A stretch of 43,764 bases of DNA, taken from positions 1 through 43,764 of the forward strand of contig JASJCL010000057.1 of assembly GCA_030066015.1 (NCBI GenBank), in the 5' to 3' direction. Below, piece after piece: positions 8,102-15,955 of the stretch. Position 1 is the first letter of the stretch. Every line of letters begins with the position of its first letter. Both the position numbers and the translations under genes were made by a program. Under the pieces are notes generated by a model. It searched no databases. It was not told the origin of the DNA and saw nothing but the letters and a program-made list of their open reading frames with translations. This stretch comes from Desulfosarcinaceae bacterium (GTDB lineage: Bacteria > Desulfobacterota > Desulfobacteria > Desulfobacterales > Desulfosarcinaceae).

Positions 8102-9254
8102 GTGGCCTCCTTTTTAATTCACGGCATTTTTCAATTCCTATGAAATTACATTGTAGATATGAGTGCGTACAATTAAAGCCATTTAGAACTATAATTTAAT
8201 TGTTATATTGAAGGAGGATCAATCGTTAATGTTGGGTGTCTTCAGCCGAATCTGCCCCGCGATATCCGCATTGAATGTGGCTGATGGTATGCCGTAGCAT
8301 TTCTCCTCAGCCTTGCGGTTTTAGAATTTGAATGCTTAAAAATCTATAGCAACTTTGGTCGATCAAAATCAGCCAAGCGGTTAGTTATAGGTATCGAATG
8401 AGGCGATTCCAGGAATCTGTATGAACTGAGAAAAAGGCGAGAGGAATAATAATAGCATGCTCTACTATTTATGAATAGAATGGATTCGTTCTGGAGGTCA
8501 AGGGGAGATTTTGTATTTCTGAAGTGTCAATTGGGACGATAGCTGTATGTTGCGATCTGCAATTAGTGGCTGGGGGTGTGACACCATACCATGGTCTGGA
8601 AAATATTATAACAGACGCTGATGTGCAGATAAGTTACGGCGCCACGCCCTCAATTTTATACTGATAACTGCCGGTTGCCGTGTCCCGGCCTTCATTACTG
8701 CCAACCCCAGACATCCTAGGACATCACAGCCATCGGTGCAGTCAATGATCTCACGAGCCCGGGTGAGCCACCGAATGCCGCGTCCCAATGATGAGCGGGG
8801 ATAAATGGTATACACCAAAATTATGTGTAGTCGTTCAACTTCGATCTGACAGACTCCAATTCTGACGGGGATGTCAGTCAGGTAAAAATCAGCGCCTCTA
8901 CATTTCTCGGCGGCATCGGTGGCCGTTCTAAAAGGGTTCGATTGGCTTGCCGCCCTGTGCACCCGTAGGATTTAGTATGGTTATTCTCAAATCTTCCCTT
9001 TGTACATTGCAGGTCTGCCCGCAATCGCAAGCACAAAGCCATGAATCTGCATGGATTAACCAATGCCTGGGTGTTGTCTAGGGGCGATATGGTAAAACCC
9101 GAAAAACCGTGGGGTCATTGCATGCACGGATGGTAGAACGATTGCTGCAACCACACGCCATCCGTCCGCATCGATTCTCAGAAAAGGCCCAGCATGCTAT
9201 GATGGCAATCACCTCATGAGAGCTAATGCACATTGATCAATAGGCGACAGACCG
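8102..9254. other. Long stretch without a convincing gene
   Basis: This 1.15 kb region shifts from AT-rich to more balanced composition. A good AAGGAGG occurs at about 8212 on the plus strand, but the ATG after it opens only a 22-codon frame. A 118-codon frame at 8606-8962 on the minus strand lacks a ribosome binding site and recognisable motifs. The region may contain decayed genes or mark the edge of an inserted segment. Confidence 0.5.
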
Positions 9255-9884
9255 ATGGACTGTAAAATGTCACGCAGGGAGATGTTGCGCTTTCTGATGA
9301 TTGCCATGCCGGCAACGCTATGCGGGTATCAGAAAACGGACTATTTCGATGATGAGCTTGTGTGCGTACACGTGTATCATCCCTCTCGTGACCTGCCCGC
9401 CCCACTTTTGGAAACGCAAAAAGCAGCAGCAACACGTAGCAAGGATTCAGAGGACTTCCAAATGGGGCTACCCGAACTGATATGGTGCGAAACCCCAGTG
9501 CCCCTCTTGGATCTGTTTCAGTATTTCTGGCCGGTCACTCACCAAGAGGTTACCCGCCTGCAAGATCAAATGGAGATCCGATACAAGGTCGACAAGCTCC
9601 TCGGGATCGATGATCTGCAGGGCCTTGAGCAGACACTGAACGCCCGCGAACGTCACCATCGCCGGAAGCCCGCCGCCTGGGCGATGATTCTGACCCTGAA
9701 CGATCATACCCGGCACATCTGCCCGCATTTGGTTGAGCTCTGCAAACAGCATTCTGTCGAGGAACTGGTTATCTTCAAAGATCCCTCACAGCCGCCCTAT
9801 CTGTGCAGCTATCCCTCACAGCAGAAGGGATTTAAGAAACCGCCCCCCATCGGGGGCACCCGGAGACCCGAAGCGATTATCTAA
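9255..9884 (+). CDS. Protein of unknown function with a Tat-like N-terminus
   Basis: The product is 209 residues, or 205 from the alternative ATG at 9267. The N-terminus SRREMLRFLMIAMPATLCGY has twin arginines followed by a hydrophobic run, like a Tat signal, with a cysteine that could be lipidated although the preceding residues are not a standard lipobox. The rest contains LIWCETPVPLLDLFQYFWPV and a His-rich segment near LNDHTRHICPHL, which could bind metal. I recognise no family. A nitroreductase gene follows 36 bases after its stop and a flavoprotein after that, so a redox role is possible. The lack of a strong ribosome binding site leaves the start uncertain. Confidence 0.65.
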   Translation: MDCKMSRREMLRFLMIAMPATLCGYQKTDYFDDELVCVHVYHPSRDLPAPLLETQKAAATRSKDSEDFQMGLPELIWCETPVPLLDLFQYFWPVTHQEVTRLQDQMEIRYKVDKLLGIDDLQGLEQTLNARERHHRRKPAAWAMILTLNDHTRHICPHLVELCKQHSVEELVIFKDPSQPPYLCSYPSQQKGFKKPPPIGGTRRPEAII

Positions 9885-9920
9885 ATATGGATTGACGCTA
9901 TCCAAAGGAGAGACCGCGAT

Positions 9921-10430
9921 ATGCAGATTCAGGATGCGATCAAGACACGGCTGAGTATCCGTCGCTATGCTAATGAAACGATCCCAGACACGGACATGGA
10001 GATCCTCTTGAAAGCCCTGCAGCTTTCTCCGTCCGCCAACAATGCCCAGAACTGGGAGTTTGTGTTTGTCGGCGACCCGGACCTGAAGCACAACCTCATC
10101 AAAGCCTGTTCAAGCCAGAGGTTCGTGGGCGATTGCGCCTATCTTATCGCCGCTGTGGTAGACCCTGCCCAAAAGTGGCACATGGTCGACATCACCATTG
10201 CACTCACCAATCTCACCCTGCAGGCCGTTGAATTGGGCTATGGAACCTGCTGGATTGGGGCATTTGACGAAAATCAGGTCAAACAGCTTCTAAAAGTACC
10301 CCCCCAAAAGAAGATCGTGGTCTGCATGACGCTGGGGACTCCGACAGGAAAACATGTTCCGCGAAGCAGGAAGCCCATCGACAGTTTTGTCTACCGGGAT
10401 CAATTTGGCCGCTCTTGGAATCAGCGGTAG
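9921..10430 (+). CDS. Nitroreductase-family FMN protein
   Basis: The 169-residue product has an AAAGGAG ribosome binding site about 10 bases before the ATG. It shows the family layout: the opening RLSIRRYANETIPD, LQLSPSANNAQNWEF for FMN binding, and GYGTCWIGAFDENQVKQLL near the C-terminal part. Nitroreductase-like proteins use FMN and NAD(P)H to reduce nitro groups, quinones or other electrophiles. The protein is at the short end of the family, which often means loss of some substrate-pocket loops. It lies between an unknown exported protein and a fumarate-reductase-type flavoprotein on the same strand. Confidence 0.88.
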   Translation: MQIQDAIKTRLSIRRYANETIPDTDMEILLKALQLSPSANNAQNWEFVFVGDPDLKHNLIKACSSQRFVGDCAYLIAAVVDPAQKWHMVDITIALTNLTLQAVELGYGTCWIGAFDENQVKQLLKVPPQKKIVVCMTLGTPTGKHVPRSRKPIDSFVYRDQFGRSWNQR

Positions 10431-10494
10431 TCGGCCAGCGCAGGTGAATAGCTGAGTGATGCGAAATCCCCCAGCCTGAAAAACGACGATAAAG

Positions 10495-12147
10495 ATGACT
10501 CCAACAGTGAGTGCGCTCAAGGACCCCGCATATGTTTCAGGCGACGTGATCGTCATCGGCGGGGGTGGCGCTGGTCTCAGGAGTGCGATTGCCGCGGCAA
10601 CCACTGGCCATCGAGATGTCATTGTCGTCTCAAAATCCAAGGCTGCACGTGCCTGCAACACCTATCTTTCCAAAGGGATCGTGGCCGCATCGGGACAATC
10701 AACCGCTCCTGACAGTGCCCAGCGCCACATGGTGGACACGCTTGAAGGGGGTCGTTATTTAAATGACCCGGCAGTCGTATCCCGAATGACGCAACGGATC
10801 CCGTCCGAGATTTCATTCCTCGCCGATTGCGGCGTTCCCTTCTCGAGGGAAGGCGAAAAACTCCATGTGTTCCATACACCCGGGCATACGCATCCCCGCC
10901 ACGTTTTCAGTGCCAACTGGAAGGGCAGTGATTTGGTGCTGCCGCTCAGGCGTCGGGCCAACCAAATGGGGATACAGTTCTGCGAGCACGTCTTCATTAC
11001 CCGGCTTTTTACCGCTGAAGGCCGCATCTGTGGTGCTGCGGGCGTAATGGCAGACGGTCGCTTCATGGTGTTTGAGGCCAGTTCGATCATATTGGCGACT
11101 GGCGGCTATGCCCAGATATATCTCAACACCAACAATGCGCCCGGGATTACGGGAGATGGTCAGGCACTGGCGTATCACCTGGGCGTACCGTTGAAAGACA
11201 TGGAATTCGTGCAGTTCTATCCCACGGCACTGGGCCGCCGGGGCAGCCGCCTCTTCTTGAACGAGAAGCTCCTGGCACAGGCGGGGGTGAGGCTGGAAAA
11301 TGCGAACGGAGAGGATCTTTTCGAACGCTACGGACATCCAGATCGACTCAAAGTGACCCGTGACCAGCTGGCCCAAATGGTCTGCCGAGAAGGCCAGGGC
11401 TCAGCTACGGCGCATCGGTACGCTGTCATGAATCTCGATGGGTTGTCCTCCGAAGCCGCCGCTCGGCTGGGCCAACTGGTGCCCTCATCCTTTTGGCAAG
11501 GGCAGAAAAGATTCCAGGTGGTCCCCACAACCCACTATTGCATGGGCGGCATAGTCACGGATGACGGCTGTCGTACAGCGGTAAAAGGGCTTTTCGCTGT
11601 CGGGGAGGCAGCGGCCGGTTGCCACGGCGCCAACCGGCTTGGGGGCAATTCTCTGGCGGAAATTTTTTCGATGGGATCGATTGCCGGCGAATTCGCCGCC
11701 AAAGAAGCGGGAACAGCGAAACACTCTGATTTGCTGCGGGACAGGGCGGCAGATGAAAAGCAGCGCCTGGAAAACTTCTTCTCCAATCAAGGCGAACCTC
11801 CCAGGCGCCGGATGCATGCACTGAAGAACCTCATGTGGGACAAGGTTGGCATCATTCGCGAGAAAACGGCGCTCGAGACGGCCCTGGGTGCGCTTCAGGA
11901 CGACGGGCCACAGGCCTCGGTCGCTTCCTATGCCGATCTAATCAAACGATTGGAATATGGGAACATGCGGCTGGTTGCCGAAATGGTTTGCCGAGCCGCC
12001 CTTTATCGAGAGGAGAGCCGCGGATCCCACTTCCGCCAGGACTTTGCAAACGAAGATGACGATAACTGGCGAAAAAATATTGTCGTGCGCAACACTTCAT
12101 CCGGAATGGAACTCGATATCATGGCGGTCCCCCAAGAGACAGGGTGA
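10495..12147 (+). CDS. FAD-dependent fumarate reductase/succinate dehydrogenase-type flavoprotein
   Basis: The product is 550 residues. An N-terminal dinucleotide fold (VIVIGGGGAGLRSAIAA) is followed by a FAD_binding_2/SdhA-type domain. Near the C-terminus are the FAD contacts GLFAVGEAAAGCHGANRLGG and NSLAEIFSMG, then a helical domain of the SdhA C-terminal kind. The conserved His that holds FAD covalently in true SdhA/FrdA (in a SHTVAAQGG-like motif) is missing: the equivalent segment reads NTYLSKGIVAA. FAD is therefore probably not covalently bound, as in L-aspartate oxidase or soluble fumarate reductases. No iron-sulfur or membrane subunit gene is adjacent. It could be an aspartate-oxidase-like or other dicarboxylate- or enoate-reducing enzyme. 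Confidence 0.88.
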   Translation: MTPTVSALKDPAYVSGDVIVIGGGGAGLRSAIAAATTGHRDVIVVSKSKAARACNTYLSKGIVAASGQSTAPDSAQRHMVDTLEGGRYLNDPAVVSRMTQRIPSEISFLADCGVPFSREGEKLHVFHTPGHTHPRHVFSANWKGSDLVLPLRRRANQMGIQFCEHVFITRLFTAEGRICGAAGVMADGRFMVFEASSIILATGGYAQIYLNTNNAPGITGDGQALAYHLGVPLKDMEFVQFYPTALGRRGSRLFLNEKLLAQAGVRLENANGEDLFERYGHPDRLKVTRDQLAQMVCREGQGSATAHRYAVMNLDGLSSEAAARLGQLVPSSFWQGQKRFQVVPTTHYCMGGIVTDDGCRTAVKGLFAVGEAAAGCHGANRLGGNSLAEIFSMGSIAGEFAAKEAGTAKHSDLLRDRAADEKQRLENFFSNQGEPPRRRMHALKNLMWDKVGIIREKTALETALGALQDDGPQASVASYADLIKRLEYGNMRLVAEMVCRAALYREESRGSHFRQDFANEDDDNWRKNIVVRNTSSGMELDIMAVPQETG

Positions 12148-12237
12148 CAGCGCTTGTGTATTCCAAATGCGTGTCACTTCTGACCCCAACTACTTGTCCT
12201 TGGTGAACGCTGCCAGATAGAGCCGATTCGTCGGTCG

Positions 12238-12558
12238 TCAGGCTTTCCCGAACAGCCGCGACAGCACGCCTTTTTTCGGTGCTTCCGGTTCGGGCAGCTC
12301 GAGGTGGCGGCAAATACACTTCTCAACCTCGTACTGGGATACATTTTCGCCCTCGACGACGATCTCGTCGGCCACCAGAACGGCGGGCGCCACGGGCAGA
12401 TCCAGCTCGAAGTATTCGTCGGTCATGTAGTGGGCTTTGGGCTTGGAAGTGACCTCGATGTCGATGGGATACTTTTTGCCCAGACTGGGCATCATCTGCT
12501 TGAAATTCTTTCAGGGCCTGCCATTTGGTTCGTTGAGAAAAAAGCGGACCTTCAGCAT
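12238..12558 (-). CDS. Probable thioredoxin-fold selenoprotein (TGA at codon 16 read as selenocysteine)
   Basis: An ATG at 12558 with AAAGGAGG five bases upstream opens a 106-codon frame interrupted only by TGA at 12511-12513. The reading is a beta strand (KVRFFL), the turn NEPNGRP, then selenocysteine at the start of a helix (KNFKQMMPSL). A second strand (IDIEV), a cis-proline-type element LPVAPAVLV, a strand pair ending EIVVEG and a final helix complete the fold. This is thioredoxin/glutaredoxin topology with the TGA where the redox cysteine belongs. A GC hairpin with loop GTC lies 21 bases downstream of the TGA. A callable 85-residue frame starting at 12495 would lack the first strand, the active site and any ribosome binding site. 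A nonsense mutation of a cysteine codon is the main alternative. The DsbD remnant upstream hints at a role in thiol transfer. Confidence 0.72.
12478..12490 (-). promoter_or_regulatory. Candidate bacterial SECIS hairpin
   Basis: On the minus strand GCCCA-GTC-TGGGC forms a five-pair GC stem with a three-base GUC loop, starting 21 bases after the TGA. Bacterial SECIS elements lie just downstream of the UGA and carry a GU in the apical loop, for example AGGUCU in the E. coli fdhF element. The loop here is small and slightly farther away than usual. Confidence 0.5.
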
Positions 12559-12586
12559 ATTGCCTCCTTTGTTCGTGGACACGCCG

Positions 12587-12790
12587 TCATTCCATTCTGC
12601 CGTGGCCCCCATGAGACCACCGGTCAGGACGGCGCCCCCCCAAGATCGAGTTGGTCACCGCCAGCACCCCAATGGGACTGAGGCCGTTACCGATCAATTG
12701 TGGTCTGTCGTCTCTGGCGCCGAAATAGGCGTTGGTGATGGGGATTAGTGGATAGACACAGGGCGTCAGGTTCAAGGCCATGCTGCCCAT
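12587..12790 (-). pseudogene. Remnant of a DsbD/CcdA-type transmembrane thiol transporter
   Basis: The frame from the ATG at 12790, with AAAGGGGG upstream, begins MGSMALNLTPCVYPLIPITN. This matches the DsbD transmembrane domain around its first essential cysteine. It then continues with weakly related sequence and runs out of frame at a G7 run (12635-12641). The adjacent frame beyond that run reads AVLTGGLMGA, also DsbD-like. Most of the eight membrane helices and the periplasmic domains are missing. The overlap with the ArsR end and the missing middle indicate deletions plus a frameshift. Confidence 0.7.
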
Positions 12791-13092
12791 GAATATCCCC
12801 CTTTCAGAAAACGGCGCTTGATCATCTCCACCTTCGCCAGCCGGTGCACCGCTAGCAGGCACATGGACCGGAAGAATTCAGCAACCCCCTCGTCCGCGAG
12901 GCGGTATCTCACGTAAAGCCCCTCCTTTTCGGCCTTGATGAAGCGTGCCGTTTTGAGCGTCTGCAGGTGCTGTGAGGTGTTGGCGACGCTCAAACCGGTT
13001 TCCCGGGAAAGCGTCTCGACCGTCTTTTTGCCCTGGCGGATAAGGTCCAGCAGCTCCAGCCGTTTGGGACTCGATACCGCTTTGCCGATCAT
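12772..13092 (-). CDS. ArsR-family transcriptional regulator, C-terminally truncated
   Basis: The 106-residue product has AGGAGC before the ATG at 13092. Residues 5-85 form an ArsR winged helix: SPKRLELLDLIRQGKKTVET, a recognition helix SVANTSQHLQTLK, then a wing with GLYVRYRLAD. The tail, FFRSMCLLAVHRLAKVEMI, is typical of ArsR proteins that continue into a rhodanese domain. Here it stops after a few unrelated residues (KGGYSWAAWP) that overlap the DsbD remnant in another frame. A deletion probably removed the rhodanese domain. DNA binding may survive, while sensing of sulfur or redox state may be lost. Confidence 0.82.
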   Translation of the reverse strand: MIGKAVSSPKRLELLDLIRQGKKTVETLSRETGLSVANTSQHLQTLKTARFIKAEKEGLYVRYRLADEGVAEFFRSMCLLAVHRLAKVEMIKRRFLKGGYSWAAWP

Positions 13093-13272
13093 TGTAAATT
13101 GCTCCTAGATGGCGTCTTTGAACGCTCTGGATGGACTTTTCATCGACCAGCCTCTCTATGATTCAATTAATTCATTGAATAATAATTACAAGGCCGGTTC
13201 GAATCTGGCAACGACCGCGAACCTAACTGCGGTTTCGACGGCGGCGGCAGGTCGCTACCGCTACCCAGACGG

Positions 13273-13465
13273 GATCCTTCAAGGGCTGCTTTCAATGATG
13301 GGTTTGGTAAGGTCGTTTTGGTGCAGGGGGCTGAAAAGGACGAAGCGTTCATGCAGGGTATTGCGGGACGCTTGGTGGCGGGGCAGATACGCTGAAACAT
13401 CTTACCGGCGGGTGCGAGCGGTGTCGGGCGATTGCTACCCACACGCTGACGCGCCTGGCCGGTAG
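13273..13465 (+). pseudogene. Possible gene remnant of unknown family
   Basis: One frame reads DPSRAAFNDGFGKVVLVQG and onward to a TGA at 13393. The next frame continues in protein-like fashion with GCERCRAIATHTLTRLAG. Together they look like one frameshifted coding tail with a CxxC pair. The family is not recognised and the call is weak. Confidence 0.25.
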
Positions 13466-13493
13466 AGGGGCCATGACGCGCTGTTCGGTCGGA

Positions 13494-13598
13494 TCAGGCG
13501 TGATGGCGGCGACCGAGCAAGTAGTACCAGGCACTCCAGAACAGGCCGAACACCATCACCACCGTAATCATCAAAGCGGCTCTTATCGGTGAAGTCAT
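13494..13598 (-). CDS. 34-residue single-pass membrane peptide
   Basis: An AAAGGAGG ribosome binding site lies about nine bases before the ATG at 13598. The predicted peptide starts MTSPIRAAL, has one hydrophobic segment of about 20 residues (LMITVVMVFGLFWSAWYYLL) and ends in a basic, His-containing tail (GRRHHA). This positive-inside pattern fits an inner-membrane peptide such as the tiny subunits of oxidases or transporters. No partner complex is encoded next to it. A longer in-frame start at 13724 has no ribosome binding site. Confidence 0.55.
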   Translation of the reverse strand: MTSPIRAALMITVVMVFGLFWSAWYYLLGRRHHA

Positions 13599-14129
13599 TT
13601 GTGGCCTCCTTTCACATCTCACGTCATCTGTCTGGCAGGACATAATTGCAACGCACATACCGCTCTGCGCCGCATCCCGCCGTGGATATTCACAATAGCT
13701 GCAAACGCCCGTAAAATCGGCCATTCAGGGAAAATGCGATGCGCTATTTTTGGGGAATTCCCCTTTGGAAGCACGCGATGGCGGTGACACGGCAGCGGCT
13801 GCAGCGCTGTTGTCCTGTGTAAATGAGAGGCGGCTTACACATCAAATTGGTGAAATCGATTCACAATCACGCAGGTTGGGATCGGTCCTCCGCAGCCGTC
13901 CTGGGTACATTGGGTAATCAAGGTCATGTCCTCCGGGTAGAATACTTCCCTGCTTGAGGACCACGGCCACAACATGTGGCGTACCACATTTGTCTGCCAC
14001 AACATGTTGACGGCACCCTAATTGCCATATGCAACCCAAAGTGCAGCTCCGACGACAGCACCGGCGGTTGCACCGAACACAAGCCGATACCCTCCCACAC
14101 CATAGCGTTCAATAGGAAAGCGACCCGCG
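13599..14129. other. Region with no convincing gene
   Basis: No frame in this half-kilobase has both a good start and recognisable protein features. A glycine- and alanine-rich hydrophobic run ending at 14018 on the minus strand (GATAGAVVGAALWVAYGN) could be the end of a small membrane protein, but no start was found. Confidence 0.4.
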
Positions 14130-15026
14130 ATGATCGGACACGCTGTAACCCAGGTAACCACCGGCCGACCGGATTGGCAGGCGGTAGCTCGATTGCGCCA
14201 ACGCCCGTCTCGGGCATCTTCACCGGCACTCGCGTCCAAGGAGGAAGAAAAGCGGCTGGGAACCGGCCACGCCAAGGTGGAAGACGTGATCTTCATCGTC
14301 AACAACCAGCAGCCGGCGGCCCTGGACAATGTCCTCTTCATCACCCTCGACTACGCCATCGCCAAATACGGCATCAATATCCGAGACCTCGATGAGCACA
14401 TCCCCAACACCGGCTACAACAACATCTGGCTGCAGTTCCCCAATCGTGAGATCGAGAAGCTCGCTTTCCAGATCGTGGACAGATCGGATTCCAATGACAC
14501 CAAGCTGTGGAAAATCGCCTCCTGGGTGATCGACAACATCGGTTATCTCAGTGACGAAGAGAATTATGGTTACGAGGAGTTATGGGCGCCGCCGATCTGG
14601 ACCCTGAGCAAGGAGTTGGGGGATTGCGAAGACGGCGCCTTTCTGATCCACAGCCTGGCGCTCAACGCCGGGGTACCGGCGGATCGTCTGAGGACTTACG
14701 GGGGGGAAGTGAAAACCGGCATCGGCGCCATGAGCGCCGGTCCCCTGGCCGGCCATGGCTGGACGGCCTATCGCCGCGAGCGCGACAATGAGTGGGTGGT
14801 GGTGGATTTTTCCTACTATCCCAACTACAAGCCCATGTCCAGCCGCATACCGATGAAAGAGGATGAGCGCTACGTAGAGGACTTCTGGTACATGGATCTG
14901 CGTGAGTGGGTGAACACGCCCTACTCCAACCGCATCCGGGAACCGGAACCGGCGGTCTACAACCAGTTCGCCAGCTGGGACCTAGTGGCGATGATCCGCG
15001 GTAGCCTGGTGAACACCTATGGCTGA
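14130..15026 (+). CDS. Transglutaminase-like cysteine peptidase
   Basis: The product is up to 298 residues. The start is uncertain: the first 45 residues are poor in protein character, and GTG codons at 14278 or 14287 are alternatives. The core has the bacterial transglutaminase-like triad: Cys in LGDCEDGAFL, His in GHGWTAYRR and Asp in VVVDFSY. Related bacterial enzymes cleave proteins (LapG acts on adhesins) or process other substrates. No signal peptide is visible from any start, unlike LapG, so the protein is either cytoplasmic or has lost its N-terminus. It is convergent with the next gene, with only 23 bases between. Confidence 0.75.
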   Translation: MIGHAVTQVTTGRPDWQAVARLRQRPSRASSPALASKEEEKRLGTGHAKVEDVIFIVNNQQPAALDNVLFITLDYAIAKYGINIRDLDEHIPNTGYNNIWLQFPNREIEKLAFQIVDRSDSNDTKLWKIASWVIDNIGYLSDEENYGYEELWAPPIWTLSKELGDCEDGAFLIHSLALNAGVPADRLRTYGGEVKTGIGAMSAGPLAGHGWTAYRRERDNEWVVVDFSYYPNYKPMSSRIPMKEDERYVEDFWYMDLREWVNTPYSNRIREPEPAVYNQFASWDLVAMIRGSLVNTYG

Positions 15027-15049
15027 GACCGGCGCGCGCGCCGCAGTCC

Positions 15050-15649
15050 TCAGTCGTAAAGAGAGATCTGCAGCAAGCGGCGTTTGAAGCGGGTCAGCTC
15101 CGCCAATTCCGTGGAGAGCCGCGCCTGCTCGTCGGCGATCTCGGTCAAGGCATCCGTTAGATCTTCCATGCTGTTGACCGTCGCCGGACTCATCAGTACA
15201 CGGGTGAGGTGCTCCTGGTACTGCTCAGCCAAAGTGTACTCGCCCTGTTCGAACTCTCCCAGCGCCCGGCCGAGCCGCTTCGCGGCGCCCAGCACGATGG
15301 AATCCGCGATGTCGCCAAACCCGCTCCTGAGATCCGCGTGCAGTTGGTGGACGTGGGAGCAGATGTCGTTGGTCTTGAAGAGATCGTAGAACTTGCCCCG
15401 ATCGATCTTTTCGATGGAGATATCCTTGTATTCCTGGGGTGTGGTGGCCCCCGACAGGATGGACAACTCGATCAGAACGATGGCGTGTGCCCGTTCAAAG
15501 CTGGCGACGACATTGGTCAGAACCGACACCAGATGGGCCCGAGCCGCCTGCTGGGTGTCCCCCCACTGCTTCATCTGATCAATGAGGCGGTTCAACACCG
15601 GTGTATCCTCCAATAGCGCCCCAAGGGCGTCTAAAATTCGCTTCAGCAT
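15050..15649 (-). CDS. Unknown protein with C-terminal coiled coil
   Basis: The product is 199 residues from the ATG at 15649, preceded by an A/G-rich AGGGGGGC. A much longer open frame extends upstream to 16864, but it runs antisense through the hydratase gene and is rejected. The protein is mostly helical and soluble, starting MLKRILDALGALLEDTPVLN. The last 40 residues (ALTEIADEQARLSTELAELT) have coiled-coil spacing. I recognise no family. It ends tail to tail with the transglutaminase-like gene, so co-function is not implied. Confidence 0.65.
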   Translation of the reverse strand: MLKRILDALGALLEDTPVLNRLIDQMKQWGDTQQAARAHLVSVLTNVVASFERAHAIVLIELSILSGATTPQEYKDISIEKIDRGKFYDLFKTNDICSHVHQLHADLRSGFGDIADSIVLGAAKRLGRALGEFEQGEYTLAEQYQEHLTRVLMSPATVNSMEDLTDALTEIADEQARLSTELAELTRFKRRLLQISLYD

Positions 15650-15955
15650 GATGCCCCCCTGCTTTCCGCGGCAGGACAGGACGTGCGAGCCGCCCCACCC
15701 CAGCCTGTTGGTGGCGGCGCGCATCACCGGCTGCCCGCCGCCGTTGCTGCGTTCGATACGTGGTGACTGCCAATTACAGAATAAACACCAATCACCGCCA
15801 GCGCCATCTTTCTCGGCAGGGCCACCGCTCGGTTGATCCCCACGGCGATCGGAATAACGGCACCCTTGGTGCGCCCCCTTGATTTTTATCTTGATCCGGC
15901 GGATAGTGCTCGGCATTTCATCACCCATCCGTCGGCATTGCAAAGGCAGTCCACC

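Noticed and set aside
8212-8290. Good AAGGAGG followed by ATG on the plus strand
   Set aside because: The frame stops after 22 codons with no continuation in neighbouring frames, so it is probably chance.
8606-8962. 118-codon minus-strand frame in the long gap
   Set aside because: There is no ribosome binding site, no motif and a strongly mixed composition; it was not strong enough to list as a gene.
13109-13465. 118-codon plus-strand frame after the ArsR gene
   Set aside because: No ribosome binding site was seen, and a different frame in the same interval looks more protein-like but is broken.
14018-14110. Hydrophobic Gly/Ala-rich run on the minus strand
   Set aside because: It looks like one membrane helix, but no start codon with a ribosome binding site could be found, so it was not called as a gene.
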